Source of the DNA: a virus
IMG/VR virus record: IMGVR_UViG_3300032753_001573
Coordinates: 1 to 64,000 of that record
Reading direction: 5' to 3' (one strand)
Length of the DNA: 64,000 nucleotides
In this document: piece after piece, positions 16,973 to 24,724 of the stretch
How positions within the stretch are numbered: the stretch's first letter is position 1
Layout of the letters: each line of letters opens with the position of its first letter
Translations under genes and position numbers: made by a program
Notes under the pieces: model-generated
Told to the model about the DNA's origin: nothing
Databases searched by the model: none
What the model saw: only the letters and a program-made list of their open reading frames with translations

Positions 16973-17725
16973 TTAAATGTTGCAATCTAAATCTAAATAA
17001 TAGCTAGCTCTTAATGAGCACATGAGTTTTAATACATTGTGTGCATTTTTACTTTGCATTATAGCAGTTATCTCTTTAGCCGTCTTGCTATCGTCTTTTA
17101 TTGTTTGTAGACTTTGTATGTGTTCTCTAATAGCTTGCCAATCTTTACGAGGCCATTTGGGATTAGAAAAATAACCCAATGCTTTGAACCAGCGCATGAT
17201 CAAATGTGGGTCGTTTGGTATATTTTCAGCAGTTGACGGATTAAACCTTATGATTTGGTTAGCTAAATCTTCTAGTCCTCCGACATAATCATATATTCTA
17301 CCGTTAAGATCCATGCTGAGACTGTTGATAGTTAAGTCTCTATGCAGTGCATCTTGCTCCCAGCTATTCCTGCGGGTTATCTTTATTTGATCGTCTACTA
17401 TTGATAGTTTGTAAGAGATGCTGGTTATGTCTATTTTATCGTCGCCAAATTTAGCTTTGATAGTACCGTGACTGATACCTTTTGAATCAAATTCAATACC
17501 TTCAAGTTGCAACATGTATATTAGTTCGCTGGGATCGGCATTGGTTGCAAAATCTACATCTCTAGGAGGATGTTGGAGCAAGAAATCTCTAACTGCTCCA
17601 CCAACTACCCTAATGTCAAATCCGTATCGTCTTATGATATTAATGATACGTTTGATATCAGGAGTGAAAACTTTTTCAAACTCTACACGATCGATATCTT
17701 TGATATGTTCTTCTTCTCTTAACAT
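16973..17725 (-). CDS. CCA-adding enzyme / poly(A) polymerase-type tRNA nucleotidyltransferase
   Basis: 250 aa. Hallmarks of class II nucleotidyltransferases: RVVGGAVRDFLL, then PRDVDFATNADP with the catalytic DxD, a SHGTIKA segment, RRNSWEQDALHRDLTINSL (motif B/C region) and VGGLEDL...RFNPSTAENIPNDP...RWFKALGYF. It lacks the long C-terminal body of cellular CCA enzymes (about 400 aa), so it is a compact version with the neck only. It could repair 3' CCA ends of host or phage tRNAs during infection. A late-type octamer lies 5 bases before the start. Confidence 0.85.
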   Translation of the reverse strand: MLREEEHIKDIDRVEFEKVFTPDIKRIINIIRRYGFDIRVVGGAVRDFLLQHPPRDVDFATNADPSELIYMLQLEGIEFDSKGISHGTIKAKFGDDKIDITSISYKLSIVDDQIKITRRNSWEQDALHRDLTINSLSMDLNGRIYDYVGGLEDLANQIIRFNPSTAENIPNDPHLIMRWFKALGYFSNPKWPRKDWQAIREHIQSLQTIKDDSKTAKEITAIMQSKNAHNVLKLMCSLRASYYLDLDCNI

Positions 17726-17730
17726 CTAAA

Positions 17731-17739
17731 TATTTATTA
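17731..17739 (-). promoter_or_regulatory. Late-type promoter abutting a start codon
   Basis: On the minus strand TAATAAATA ends 5 bases before ATG 17725. A late transcript starting a few bases downstream would be leaderless or nearly so; it may also be chance in AT-rich DNA. Confidence 0.4.
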
Positions 17740-19380
17740 GAGACTCAAACGCCATTCGCCTTGCTTGTAACTACTATCTATGTATTCGGCCCATTCTCCA
17801 TTTAGCCAAATTAATAATTTGCTGTTGAACCCGTTTATTAGATATTGAGTAGTGCTTATGTTAGACACAGAATCAAAGCTAACATTCCATCTCTGTCCAT
17901 CAAACTCTATTATATCATTGGCGTTTGCATTAATAGAACCCCAAGCTTGAGTAGACCCTCCGATTTTATCTAAAAGCAAGTAATACTGTCCTTGCGTAGC
18001 GGTTGGTAGTCCAAAACCTGGTCCTGACTTATTTGGATTAATTATTGCATTGATATTTGGTAATGTTGAAGACGGTAAACTTTGACTGTCGATAGTCCAT
18101 GTGATTAAATTTTGGTCAGTTGGATCTAAATCTATCCAACCAACTATGTCTAAATCTGGATTATCAATATCTATAACTATCCTAAGTTGACTAGCATTTG
18201 ATCCAAATTGCGAATATGGCTTCAATGTGCCATATAGGTCAAAAAGGTTCCTCCAACTTAATGTACCTCCAGGGTATGTTATAGGTAAAAGTCCCATATC
18301 TTCTACAGGTGTACCAACTATGTCAGAGAAAACATTATTGCCGCCTGCTTTGTTACTGAATTTAATATATTCATAATTGAATATCTCGCATTCGTTTAGC
18401 GTACTAGCTAAGGCAGACTTACATGCTGATACTACGCCTAGTAAACTTGTATCGGTAATGTTAACTACTGCTCCATTGAAACTGAAACTAGTTCCAGTAG
18501 TAAAAATTGGATTTGCTTTGGTTATGTTTTCAGTTGGTTCAACATATGGAGAAATAATACTACCAGAGTTGGTCCTTAAGCTAATACTATACGTATTGCC
18601 GTTCCATGTTAGAGCGATATGTCTATTACCTGGCGTAGTTATTTTCCTGCTATAAAATTCATATTCGCTCCAATCCCATTGCTCTGGAACTTCTTTAATA
18701 CCAGAAATGATGTTAGTTATAATCTCTTGTATGATAACTTGCTTTTTGACTTTAGCAGGAGGATTTATCCATATTGGCGTTTTGAATCTGAGAGTTGTAA
18801 CTTCGATTGGATTATCGGTGCCAATAGGTATGCTTCTACTAGACCAATTGATATCTTCCATTTCTATTAAACTTATAGTTGACCAATCTAGTGGATTCAC
18901 ACTTGTTTGTAGCTCTACGCTGGGATTAAACAGCATGAGTATCTGTTCTAATATTTGTTCTTTTATTTGTAAATTATTGCTCCATATATCTACTTGCATT
19001 GAGAGATCATATGGTACTGGCATATACCTTTCAACTAAGTATCTGTTACCAACAGTCTGTAGATATCTGTTGTTTTCCGCATCGTATTCGCGTTCGTCAA
19101 CTCTGATCTTACCCACAAATGTAGGATCTTGTCTCCTAGATGCATTCATTGCTAACCCACTTACGGTGCAAGTGATAAATGGTGCCGGTGGCACTTTGTT
19201 TTCTGAATTACCTGAAACAATAGATGCTGCCATCCTGCTTGCATCGCCATATATACACGGTACTTGACTTAGTGTTGTAGTACCCGTACTATCTGGACCT
19301 GTTTGTACAGAGAAATTTGAAAAAGCCCTTATGAATTGAAGCCTGTAGTTCCTTAATTGTCCTGTGTACCAAAATTGCAT
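17737..19380 (-). CDS. 15: Tail sheath stabiliser/completion protein (T4 gp15-like) with C-terminal extension
   Basis: 547 aa. Residues 1-30 (FWYTGQLRNYRLQFIRAFSN) match the pattern of T4 gp15 (FGYFYNSSFRRYATLMGDLFSN). The central VPYDLSMQVDIWSNN, QILEQILMLFNPS and TTLRFKTPIWINPPA segments also follow gp15. In T4, gp15 caps the tail and joins it to the neck. T4 gp15 is 272 aa; the extra 270 residues here are beta-rich with Trp, Gly and Ser and contain GQYYLLLDKIGG and WSLS-like ends, not recognised. It lies in one unit with a lysin and the gp14-like gene. Confidence 0.8.
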   Translation of the reverse strand: MQFWYTGQLRNYRLQFIRAFSNFSVQTGPDSTGTTTLSQVPCIYGDASRMAASIVSGNSENKVPPAPFITCTVSGLAMNASRRQDPTFVGKIRVDEREYDAENNRYLQTVGNRYLVERYMPVPYDLSMQVDIWSNNLQIKEQILEQILMLFNPSVELQTSVNPLDWSTISLIEMEDINWSSRSIPIGTDNPIEVTTLRFKTPIWINPPAKVKKQVIIQEIITNIISGIKEVPEQWDWSEYEFYSRKITTPGNRHIALTWNGNTYSISLRTNSGSIISPYVEPTENITKANPIFTTGTSFSFNGAVVNITDTSLLGVVSACKSALASTLNECEIFNYEYIKFSNKAGGNNVFSDIVGTPVEDMGLLPITYPGGTLSWRNLFDLYGTLKPYSQFGSNASQLRIVIDIDNPDLDIVGWIDLDPTDQNLITWTIDSQSLPSSTLPNINAIINPNKSGPGFGLPTATQGQYYLLLDKIGGSTQAWGSINANANDIIEFDGQRWNVSFDSVSNISTTQYLINGFNSKLLIWLNGEWAEYIDSSYKQGEWRLSL

Positions 19381-19397
19381 TATTATTCCTTCTGCGA

Positions 19398-20027
19398 TTA
19401 GGATGCTAGAATACTTAACGCCCTATGATATCTTTGCATCCTATCGGCAAGTCCGTTATAGCCGCCGTTGATCCTGCGAGTAACTTCTCTAATGTTTTCT
19501 GTATCGCTCCATTCGTTTAGAGCTCTAGTGGTCCAATACCAACCGGCAGAGCCCATAGCACCGTCTGTAGTTGTTAGCAGATCCGGATTATCTAAAAGTC
19601 TAGTGTCACCGTATAGTGCTTGACTACATTCAGCATAATTATCCTTACCGGTAATCTGCAGTATGCCACGACCGCGATATCTCCATCCGTCTCCCGATTC
19701 TTCGTCGCCATTTCCCATTCTACCACCGTAGACTCTATTAGCGATCTTTTCTGGCTGATTGGCGTATTCATTTACACTAACATCTCTAAAATAGCGAGGA
19801 AACACTTCTTCTAGTGTAGTAGCGCGATAGTTTAGGTTTTCTTCAAGCTCTCTGTAATCGACACTCTCATGACTGGTTTGTGCAAGGAACATTGCAACTC
19901 TTTTAACAGAAGTTACACCAAATGCAGGTAATAAGTTGCCCATGCTTGCAAACCATAAATTTGCATCTTGCAAATTTGGTATACAGGATATTAACTTGTC
20001 TTCAGTGAAATCAAAATCAAAACTCAT
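19398..20027 (-). CDS. GH19 chitinase-type endolysin
   Basis: 209 aa from ATG 20027, with AAGGAG 8 bases upstream (the ATG at 20033 is too close to the ribosome site). The sequence MFLAQTSHESVDY holds the first catalytic Glu of family 19, with further Glu residues in YRELEENLNY; GWRYRGRGILQITGKDNY is the diagnostic family 19 stretch; GSAGWYWTTRALNEW and RRINGGYNGL complete it. It should cleave peptidoglycan (or chitin-like glycan). No signal peptide is visible, so release would need a holin elsewhere, or it is a virion lysin given its position between tail genes. Confidence 0.92.
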   Translation of the reverse strand: MSFDFDFTEDKLISCIPNLQDANLWFASMGNLLPAFGVTSVKRVAMFLAQTSHESVDYRELEENLNYRATTLEEVFPRYFRDVSVNEYANQPEKIANRVYGGRMGNGDEESGDGWRYRGRGILQITGKDNYAECSQALYGDTRLLDNPDLLTTTDGAMGSAGWYWTTRALNEWSDTENIREVTRRINGGYNGLADRMQRYHRALSILAS

Positions 20028-20039
20028 AGTCATTTCTCC

Positions 20040-21176
20040 TTAGACTATATCCGGGTCTAATTTAGCTTTCAACGCTTGCCTCAGATCTTGTTGCTCGGGT
20101 ATTGTAGTCCCGTCTTGTAGCGTTGTTGTGTTTGTGTTATTTATGAAGCTGGTTAGCAGTACAGTGGCAGGTGTCCAACTGGTTCTCCAATTTACTTGAG
20201 TTCTTACCCATATTCCTGTTCCAGTTACTGGTCCTAGCTCTCGTTTAAACAACATAGCTGGCATATAATCTGTACGTAAGAAATAATCACCTACTAACGG
20301 ATCGCTTGGAAACGTAGTACCGTTGTTTACAGGTTTGCTACCGTCTGGCGGAATACCGTCTGAAACAAATATACTGACGGGTTCGTCTTGATTTCTAGGT
20401 AGTATCCAAAATTGTGCATCTTGAAATACTCTAAAAGGTACTTCTGCTGTAGCTTGATCAACTATAGCATTGTTGATAGCTATTTGGTTATTGTAAGTGC
20501 TGATTAAATCTCCAAGTGTTATGGTGTTGCCATTGCCGCTTGCCACAGGATCACCGTTGACATCTGTAGCAGGTAGATTGAGAATTTGACTGAACTCTTG
20601 CGTAGCAGGCATTGGATTACATTTGACTCTCCATAGATGATTCCACCATGTTGGGCTCCAACCTTCTGCAGGGCGTGCACCTTCTTGTACTACATAATAT
20701 TTGGCTATACTAACATCGGCGCCAAGCACTAGGTCATCTCTCCTGTGACATACTTCTATAACATCGCCACTCATCAAGGTTCTGCCAATACAATTGACCA
20801 TATCATTGAGATGGAATGTCATGAAGATAGTATCATTGCTAAGGAACAACCCAAACTGTCTTAGATCAAACTCAGTATCGCTAAGTTGATAATGCCCTTT
20901 GAGGCTATAGACATTTGGATCGTAATTGCGATCTCTATTTTCCATGTTGAGCACATCTTGTATACCTAGCTCTGGTACACTTCCGTTGCCTAGCAGCGTT
21001 CCATCTCCGCCCGGTTGTGTTGCATCACCTGTAGCAGGCGCTTGTACAGGACCTAGGTACTTGTGAATCCACATTTCGCTTGCGCTGATTCTATAGTACT
21101 CGCTTATTGTGCGATCTATGAATTTGTAGTCATTGGTCTTGACATTTTGGCCCTTCCAAAGGGTAAACGGTGCCAT
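20040..21176 (-). CDS. 14: Neck protein (T4 gp14-like)
   Basis: 378 aa. Residues 20-50 (IDRTISEYYRISASEMWIHKYL) and 105-165 (FGLFLSNDTIFMTFHLNDM, GDVIEVCHRRD, KYYVVQEGARPAEGWSP) follow the gp14 plan: an N-terminal contact region and a domain that reads as GDLIYFP...FEINWVEPYDP in T4. Gene order (gp13, gp14, gp15 clustered) supports the call. It is about 120 residues longer than in T4, with a Pro/Asn/Thr-rich C-terminal half. Confidence 0.75.
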   Translation of the reverse strand: MAPFTLWKGQNVKTNDYKFIDRTISEYYRISASEMWIHKYLGPVQAPATGDATQPGGDGTLLGNGSVPELGIQDVLNMENRDRNYDPNVYSLKGHYQLSDTEFDLRQFGLFLSNDTIFMTFHLNDMVNCIGRTLMSGDVIEVCHRRDDLVLGADVSIAKYYVVQEGARPAEGWSPTWWNHLWRVKCNPMPATQEFSQILNLPATDVNGDPVASGNGNTITLGDLISTYNNQIAINNAIVDQATAEVPFRVFQDAQFWILPRNQDEPVSIFVSDGIPPDGSKPVNNGTTFPSDPLVGDYFLRTDYMPAMLFKRELGPVTGTGIWVRTQVNWRTSWTPATVLLTSFINNTNTTTLQDGTTIPEQQDLRQALKAKLDPDIV

Positions 21177-21199
21177 ATTACATTCCTTAACTGTTTTAT

Positions 21200-21207
21200 T
21201 ATTTATC
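21200..21207 (-). promoter_or_regulatory. Late-type promoter for the gp14-lysin-gp15 unit
   Basis: GATAAATA on the minus strand, one base from consensus, 23 bases before ATG 21176, an appropriate distance for a late leader. Confidence 0.6.
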
Positions 21208-21235
21208 GGGCTCTAATTACATCTATATTATGTAG

Positions 21236-21263
21236 TTGACATCTACATTTTAGATGCTAGTAT
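21236..21263 (+). promoter_or_regulatory. Sigma70-like promoter with extended -10
   Basis: TTGACA (21236-21241), 16-base spacer ending ATGC, then TAGTAT (21258-21263). The TGn before the -10 box makes it an extended -10 promoter. It serves the 48-aa gene and is the first of three closely similar promoters in the window. Confidence 0.65.
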
Positions 21264-21296
21264 GCGATTCTTAACACAAACTGAGAGGGCATATTA

Positions 21297-21443
21297 ATGA
21301 ATCTTTATGAAGCACAGATCAAGGTAGGTTTTGGACTTGTTCGCGTCACTGTCCGTAGTGATAATACATATCACGCACGTATTATGCTTGAGCGACAGTA
21401 CGGTTCTGGTAATGTTATCAATCTGCATCAGGTAAATGGCTGA
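21297..21443 (+). CDS. 48-aa small protein of unknown function
   Basis: ATG 21297 to TGA 21443, with GAGAGG before the start and its own sigma70-like promoter. The product reads as two short beta strands and a helix (VRVTVRSDNTYHARIMLERQ, then YGSGNVINLHQV), a pattern of small modular phage proteins. Strand alternation and Arg content suggest nucleic-acid or protein binding, but this is a guess. Expected to be early because of the promoter. Confidence 0.65.
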   Translation: MNLYEAQIKVGFGLVRVTVRSDNTYHARIMLERQYGSGNVINLHQVNG

Positions 21444-21494
21444 GATCATTAGCTATTTTTTCTGATAATTTAGTGATTTTTGGTATCTTTTTGG

Positions 21495-21522
21495 TTGACT
21501 GTACGAGTCTTTATGCTATTAT
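21495..21522 (+). promoter_or_regulatory. Sigma70-like promoter with extended -10
   Basis: TTGACT (21495-21500), 16-base spacer ending ATGC, TATTAT (21517-21522), 21 bases before ATG 21544. Very close in layout to the promoters at 21236 and 56373. Confidence 0.75.
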
Positions 21523-21543
21523 AGCACATAGACGGAGGACATA

Positions 21544-22584
21544 ATGGCTAGAATTACTTGGATGCCAAACTTCACTGCTATCGGTTCCTTCTCCGAGACG
21601 CAAGCTACGGACTGGCAGGATGCTATGGATTGGGCTCGACTTGAAGTTGAGCTTGACGTCCTCAAGGCAGCGTTCCTCGAGTGGCACGATTACATGCAGC
21701 TTGAGCATGTGGATTATTTTGCCAAGCTGCCTACGTGGCAATTCCAGACGCTGGGCCGCGTGGCTCTGCTCCTTAACAAGGGCGCTACACCCACTGCTGA
21801 CACTATGAAGTGGTTCGCTGCTAGGGTGCAGGCTATGATTGCCCAGGTGCCTGCGGCTGTTAATGCTGATGAGCAGGTTGAAGATGACGCTGCTCAGACT
21901 GCTGCTCAGCGTCGTACCAAGGAGTACGTTGACCTTTACAGCTTCATTGACGCTGTTAGGGTTAAGTTTGCTGACAACGAGGACGAGCTGGAGACTCAGA
22001 TTGTTGAGCGTCTCAAGCAGCGCAATCCCAACCGTGCTCAGCTCAAGAAGCTCTACCTGCACTACAAGGAGAGCTTGGCAGATGCAATGGCTGAGAAGGC
22101 CAACCCCGAGGTTGCCAAGACCATTGATCCGCTGATTGTTGCAGTGAACGTGTTGGCTAGCTTCACCGGCAATGCCAAGGTTGCTAGCCAGTCCAAGAAG
22201 GCCACTGCCAAGAATCAAAAGGCAGTTGCTGGTGTTACTGTCAAGTCCGTTGATACAGACACCAACATCACCAGCGTCAGCCCTGCAATGATTCCTAGAT
22301 CCAGCGTTGTGGTGATGTATAACACCAAGACTCGCAAGGTTGTGATCTACAGTGCCAAGGCTGACACCAAGCTGAGCATCAAGGGGACCAAGGTTATTGG
22401 TTATGATGAGGCAACGAGCTTCAGCAAGACGCTGCGTAAGCCCAAAACGGTATTGCCGTCCCTGCGCGATGCTGCCAACAGCAAGCGTGTGAAGATGGTA
22501 CTGGACAAGTATGTCAAGGGCAAGGCGCATGTTGTGAATGGTCAAATCAACAAGGACACGGTGATTGTTAAGGTCTTCAAGTAA
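21544..22584 (+). CDS. 346-aa protein of unknown function, GC-rich codon use, probably early
   Basis: Starts at ATG 21544 with CGGAGG upstream and ends before a strong terminator, so it is a single-gene transcription unit. The N-terminal 200 residues are helical (many Ala, Glu, Leu, Trp), residues 205-245 are Lys/Ala/Val/Thr-rich and likely disordered, and the C-terminal 100 residues are beta/alpha with RSSVVVMYNTKTRKVVIYSA and basic segments. No known motif. Third codon positions are much richer in G and C than in the flanking genes, which creates a long false frame on the opposite strand. The strong early-type promoter suggests an abundant host-takeover or DNA-binding protein; that is inference. 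Confidence 0.75.
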   Translation: MARITWMPNFTAIGSFSETQATDWQDAMDWARLEVELDVLKAAFLEWHDYMQLEHVDYFAKLPTWQFQTLGRVALLLNKGATPTADTMKWFAARVQAMIAQVPAAVNADEQVEDDAAQTAAQRRTKEYVDLYSFIDAVRVKFADNEDELETQIVERLKQRNPNRAQLKKLYLHYKESLADAMAEKANPEVAKTIDPLIVAVNVLASFTGNAKVASQSKKATAKNQKAVAGVTVKSVDTDTNITSVSPAMIPRSSVVVMYNTKTRKVVIYSAKADTKLSIKGTKVIGYDEATSFSKTLRKPKTVLPSLRDAANSKRVKMVLDKYVKGKAHVVNGQINKDTVIVKVFK

Positions 22585-22606
22585 GACCAAACAATAGAAG
22601 CATTGA

Positions 22607-22639
22607 GCCCGCTGGACTAATCCAGCGGGCTTTTCTTTT
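22607..22639 (+). terminator. Rho-independent terminator
   Basis: A 10-bp perfect GC-rich stem (GCCCGCTGGA with TCCAGCGGGC), CTAA loop, then TTTTCTTTT. Confidence 0.95.
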
Positions 22640-22642
22640 GGC

Positions 22643-22650
22643 TATAAATA
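22643..22650 (+). promoter_or_regulatory. Late promoter, exact T4 octamer
   Basis: TATAAATA, identical to the T4 late consensus, 19 bases before ATG 22670 and directly after the terminator of the preceding unit. Confidence 0.8.
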
Positions 22651-22669
22651 CTGCACGAGGTAACGTGCC

Positions 22670-23425
22670 ATGGCGATTGAATATAGACAGAAGATAATAA
22701 ATCAAGTCAAATCTATGTTGGGTGGTTCAATGATTGACATTGAACTCAATCCAGACGACTATCAAACGGCATTGGATTTGGCATTTGATCGTTACAGGCA
22801 GCGTAGTGGTAATGCAGATCTAGAATCTTATATGTTTTTGAGCCTGCAATATGAGGTGACTGAATATTATCTCCCAGAGAACGTTACCAGTGTTAGGCAG
22901 ATATTCAGAAGAGGTACTGGTGAGACTACAGGTGGCACTAACCTAGATCCATTCAGCCTTAGCTACACCAACATGTACCTATTGCAAGCTGGTGCAGGTG
23001 GTGGCTATACTGCAGGCTTGCTAACATATGAATTGTTCTATCAATATCTAGATCAGGCAGGGCGTATGTTTGGTCGCGACATCAACTTTACTTTTGATAC
23101 AGTTACCAAGAAGTTAAGCCTAGTGCGTAAGCCAACTGGCGGCGAAGCATTGCTGATATGGTGTTATATGTATCGACCAGATGAGACCATTCTAGAAGAT
23201 CCTTATGCTCGCCCATGGATAAGAGATTATACTCTAGCTTGGTGCAAACAGATGCTAGGCGAAGTCTACAGTAAGTTTACAAACGGTTTAGCTGGTCCAC
23301 AAGGTGGAGTTACGTTGAAGGGTGATGCATTAAAGCAGGAAGCAGTTGCTATGATGGAGAAGCTAGAGAAGGATATTGACCTTTATGTCGACAATGCGGT
23401 ACCTCTGGGGGTCATAATTGCCTAA
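22670..23425 (+). CDS. 13: Neck protein (T4 gp13-like)
   Basis: 251 aa. The N-terminal MLGGSMIDIELNPDDYQTAL and AFDRYRQRSGN, the middle YYLPENVTSVRQIFRRG, and LLIWCYMYRPDETILEDPYA with WIRDYTLAWCKQMLGEVYSKF are the conserved stretches of T4-like gp13, which with gp14 forms the neck that closes the filled head. T4 gp13 is 309 aa. It is driven by an exact late promoter and ends 3 bases from a convergent gene. Confidence 0.88.
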   Translation: MAIEYRQKIINQVKSMLGGSMIDIELNPDDYQTALDLAFDRYRQRSGNADLESYMFLSLQYEVTEYYLPENVTSVRQIFRRGTGETTGGTNLDPFSLSYTNMYLLQAGAGGGYTAGLLTYELFYQYLDQAGRMFGRDINFTFDTVTKKLSLVRKPTGGEALLIWCYMYRPDETILEDPYARPWIRDYTLAWCKQMLGEVYSKFTNGLAGPQGGVTLKGDALKQEAVAMMEKLEKDIDLYVDNAVPLGVIIA

Positions 23426-23428
23426 TGG

Positions 23429-23995
23429 TTATTCCCAAAGGCTATCTATTGCTATCTTTGCAGCTCTGCTCAGTCGCTCGCTGCCTATAGCAGCATAAAT
23501 TCTGCTTGGTCTTGGTACATCATTTATGCGAGTCCATTTGGTACTCCACATAAACCAATTCTCGCTTTTTAAATCAAACATGTATAGCTCGCATAGCTTC
23601 ATTGGTTCTTGATCATAGAGAAATCTATCTACATATATTTGTGCAGGCCATGCAATATCACCTGCTATCTTTAACAAGCTAGCATCGCTAGTAAACACTC
23701 CAATTAAATATACCTTCTCGCACCATCTCACAATGAAACTATCTCTACGCAGCTGATCGTCTAACAGTTTGTCGCCAGTTGGCCAAGATCTGTGTATACT
23801 TTTATTAGCTCTTAGAAGATAGTTATCTGATTCCTTCATCCTCTCGCTGCTAAGATGGAATATGTTAGGTCCCACAGCAGGTGTATTTGGTGGAACCATA
23901 TATGCAACATCGTGATGATTGTTTACAGCTTCTGATGAGAATACAGAAGCTAACCCGTCTTGCAGGGTAGTAATTAGCATATTTTCAGATAGCAT
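23429..23995 (-). CDS. Unknown protein next to dNMP kinase
   Basis: 188 aa; its start overlaps the end of the kinase gene by 11 bp, so the pair is coupled. The N-terminus has LQDGLASVFSSEA, the middle FIVRWCEKVYLIGVFTSDAS, and the C-terminal half many aromatics (CELYMFDLKSENWFMWSTKW, then PRPSRIYAAIGSERL). The alternating hydrophobic stretches look like an alpha/beta fold. I do not recognise the family. Coupling with a nucleotide kinase hints at a nucleotide-related function. Confidence 0.55.
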   Translation of the reverse strand: MLSENMLITTLQDGLASVFSSEAVNNHHDVAYMVPPNTPAVGPNIFHLSSERMKESDNYLLRANKSIHRSWPTGDKLLDDQLRRDSFIVRWCEKVYLIGVFTSDASLLKIAGDIAWPAQIYVDRFLYDQEPMKLCELYMFDLKSENWFMWSTKWTRINDVPRPSRIYAAIGSERLSRAAKIAIDSLWE

Positions 23996-24596
23996 CGGTT
24001 AATAAATTCCTTATGTTGGTATGTAAATTTTCAAGTGTGCTATCGTTATATATTATGCAATTGAAATTTGATTTGGCCCACATCCATTCGCTTGGATGCA
24101 CGTCATTGGGTATTACATCTTGCTCTGCATAGTTAGTGAACCAATCGGGATCGTGCCCACGGGATACTTTCCACACTTTGCCTCCCATGCTCTTGATCAT
24201 ATCTATTTCATTGGGAAATCTAGTATCAGGTATCACAAAGTTTTTGGTAGGATGAGATTGGCTCAGCGTTAGTAGTTTGCGTTCCATGCTGGCAATCCAA
24301 ATGTCTTGATGGAATCCTCCTCGGCAAACTTCAGTACCCCAATTTTGAAGTATCCATCGAGGAGTTAGGTTAGGTTTTTCCAATCTTTTGGACCACCACG
24401 GGTCTACTTGTTCTCTCCACTCGCGACTTTCTGCAGTATCACCTTCTAACATTTCTCTAGGCCAACAGAATATAGCAGCAATTGCATCTTTCAAACTATC
24501 AGCGAAGCTCAGCTTTATAAAGCCGTGTTCTCTTTCTAAGATGTCTGCAACGGTACCTTTACCACTGCCTATCAATCCACATATTCCTATTATCAT
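23985..24596 (-). CDS. 1: Deoxynucleoside monophosphate kinase (T4 gp1-like)
   Basis: 203 aa. The P-loop GLIGSGKGTVAD is at residues 7-18, followed by KLSFADSLKDAIAAIF with the LID-region WREQVDPWW and PRWILQNWGTEVCR, all patterns of phage dNMP kinases. VIPDTRFPNEIDMIKSMGG is the conserved C-terminal Walker B-like strand. It would phosphorylate dNMPs from degraded host DNA for phage replication. In T4 gp1 is likewise encoded among structural genes. Confidence 0.92.
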   Translation of the reverse strand: MIIGICGLIGSGKGTVADILEREHGFIKLSFADSLKDAIAAIFCWPREMLEGDTAESREWREQVDPWWSKRLEKPNLTPRWILQNWGTEVCRGGFHQDIWIASMERKLLTLSQSHPTKNFVIPDTRFPNEIDMIKSMGGKVWKVSRGHDPDWFTNYAEQDVIPNDVHPSEWMWAKSNFNCIIYNDSTLENLHTNIRNLLTDAI

Positions 24597-24678
24597 TCAA
24601 CACCTTTTTATATATGATAATATCTGAGCAAGTCTATCACAAGACCCTGTTTATAGTACACTGAATTTCATAGGTGTA

Positions 24679-24686
24679 TATAAATA
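24679..24686 (+). promoter_or_regulatory. Late promoter, exact T4 octamer
   Basis: TATAAATA 38 bases before the sheath start; followed by AGGAGAGG ribosome site. Confidence 0.8.
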
Positions 24687-24724
24687 AATGAACAAAGAAA
24701 CAACTTCTAGGAGAGGTAAAACAC

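Noticed and set aside
21511-22590. 359-codon open frame on the minus strand
   Set aside because: Mirror of the GC-biased codons in the 346-aa plus-strand gene, which has a promoter, ribosome site and terminator; the minus frame runs over that promoter and has none of its own.
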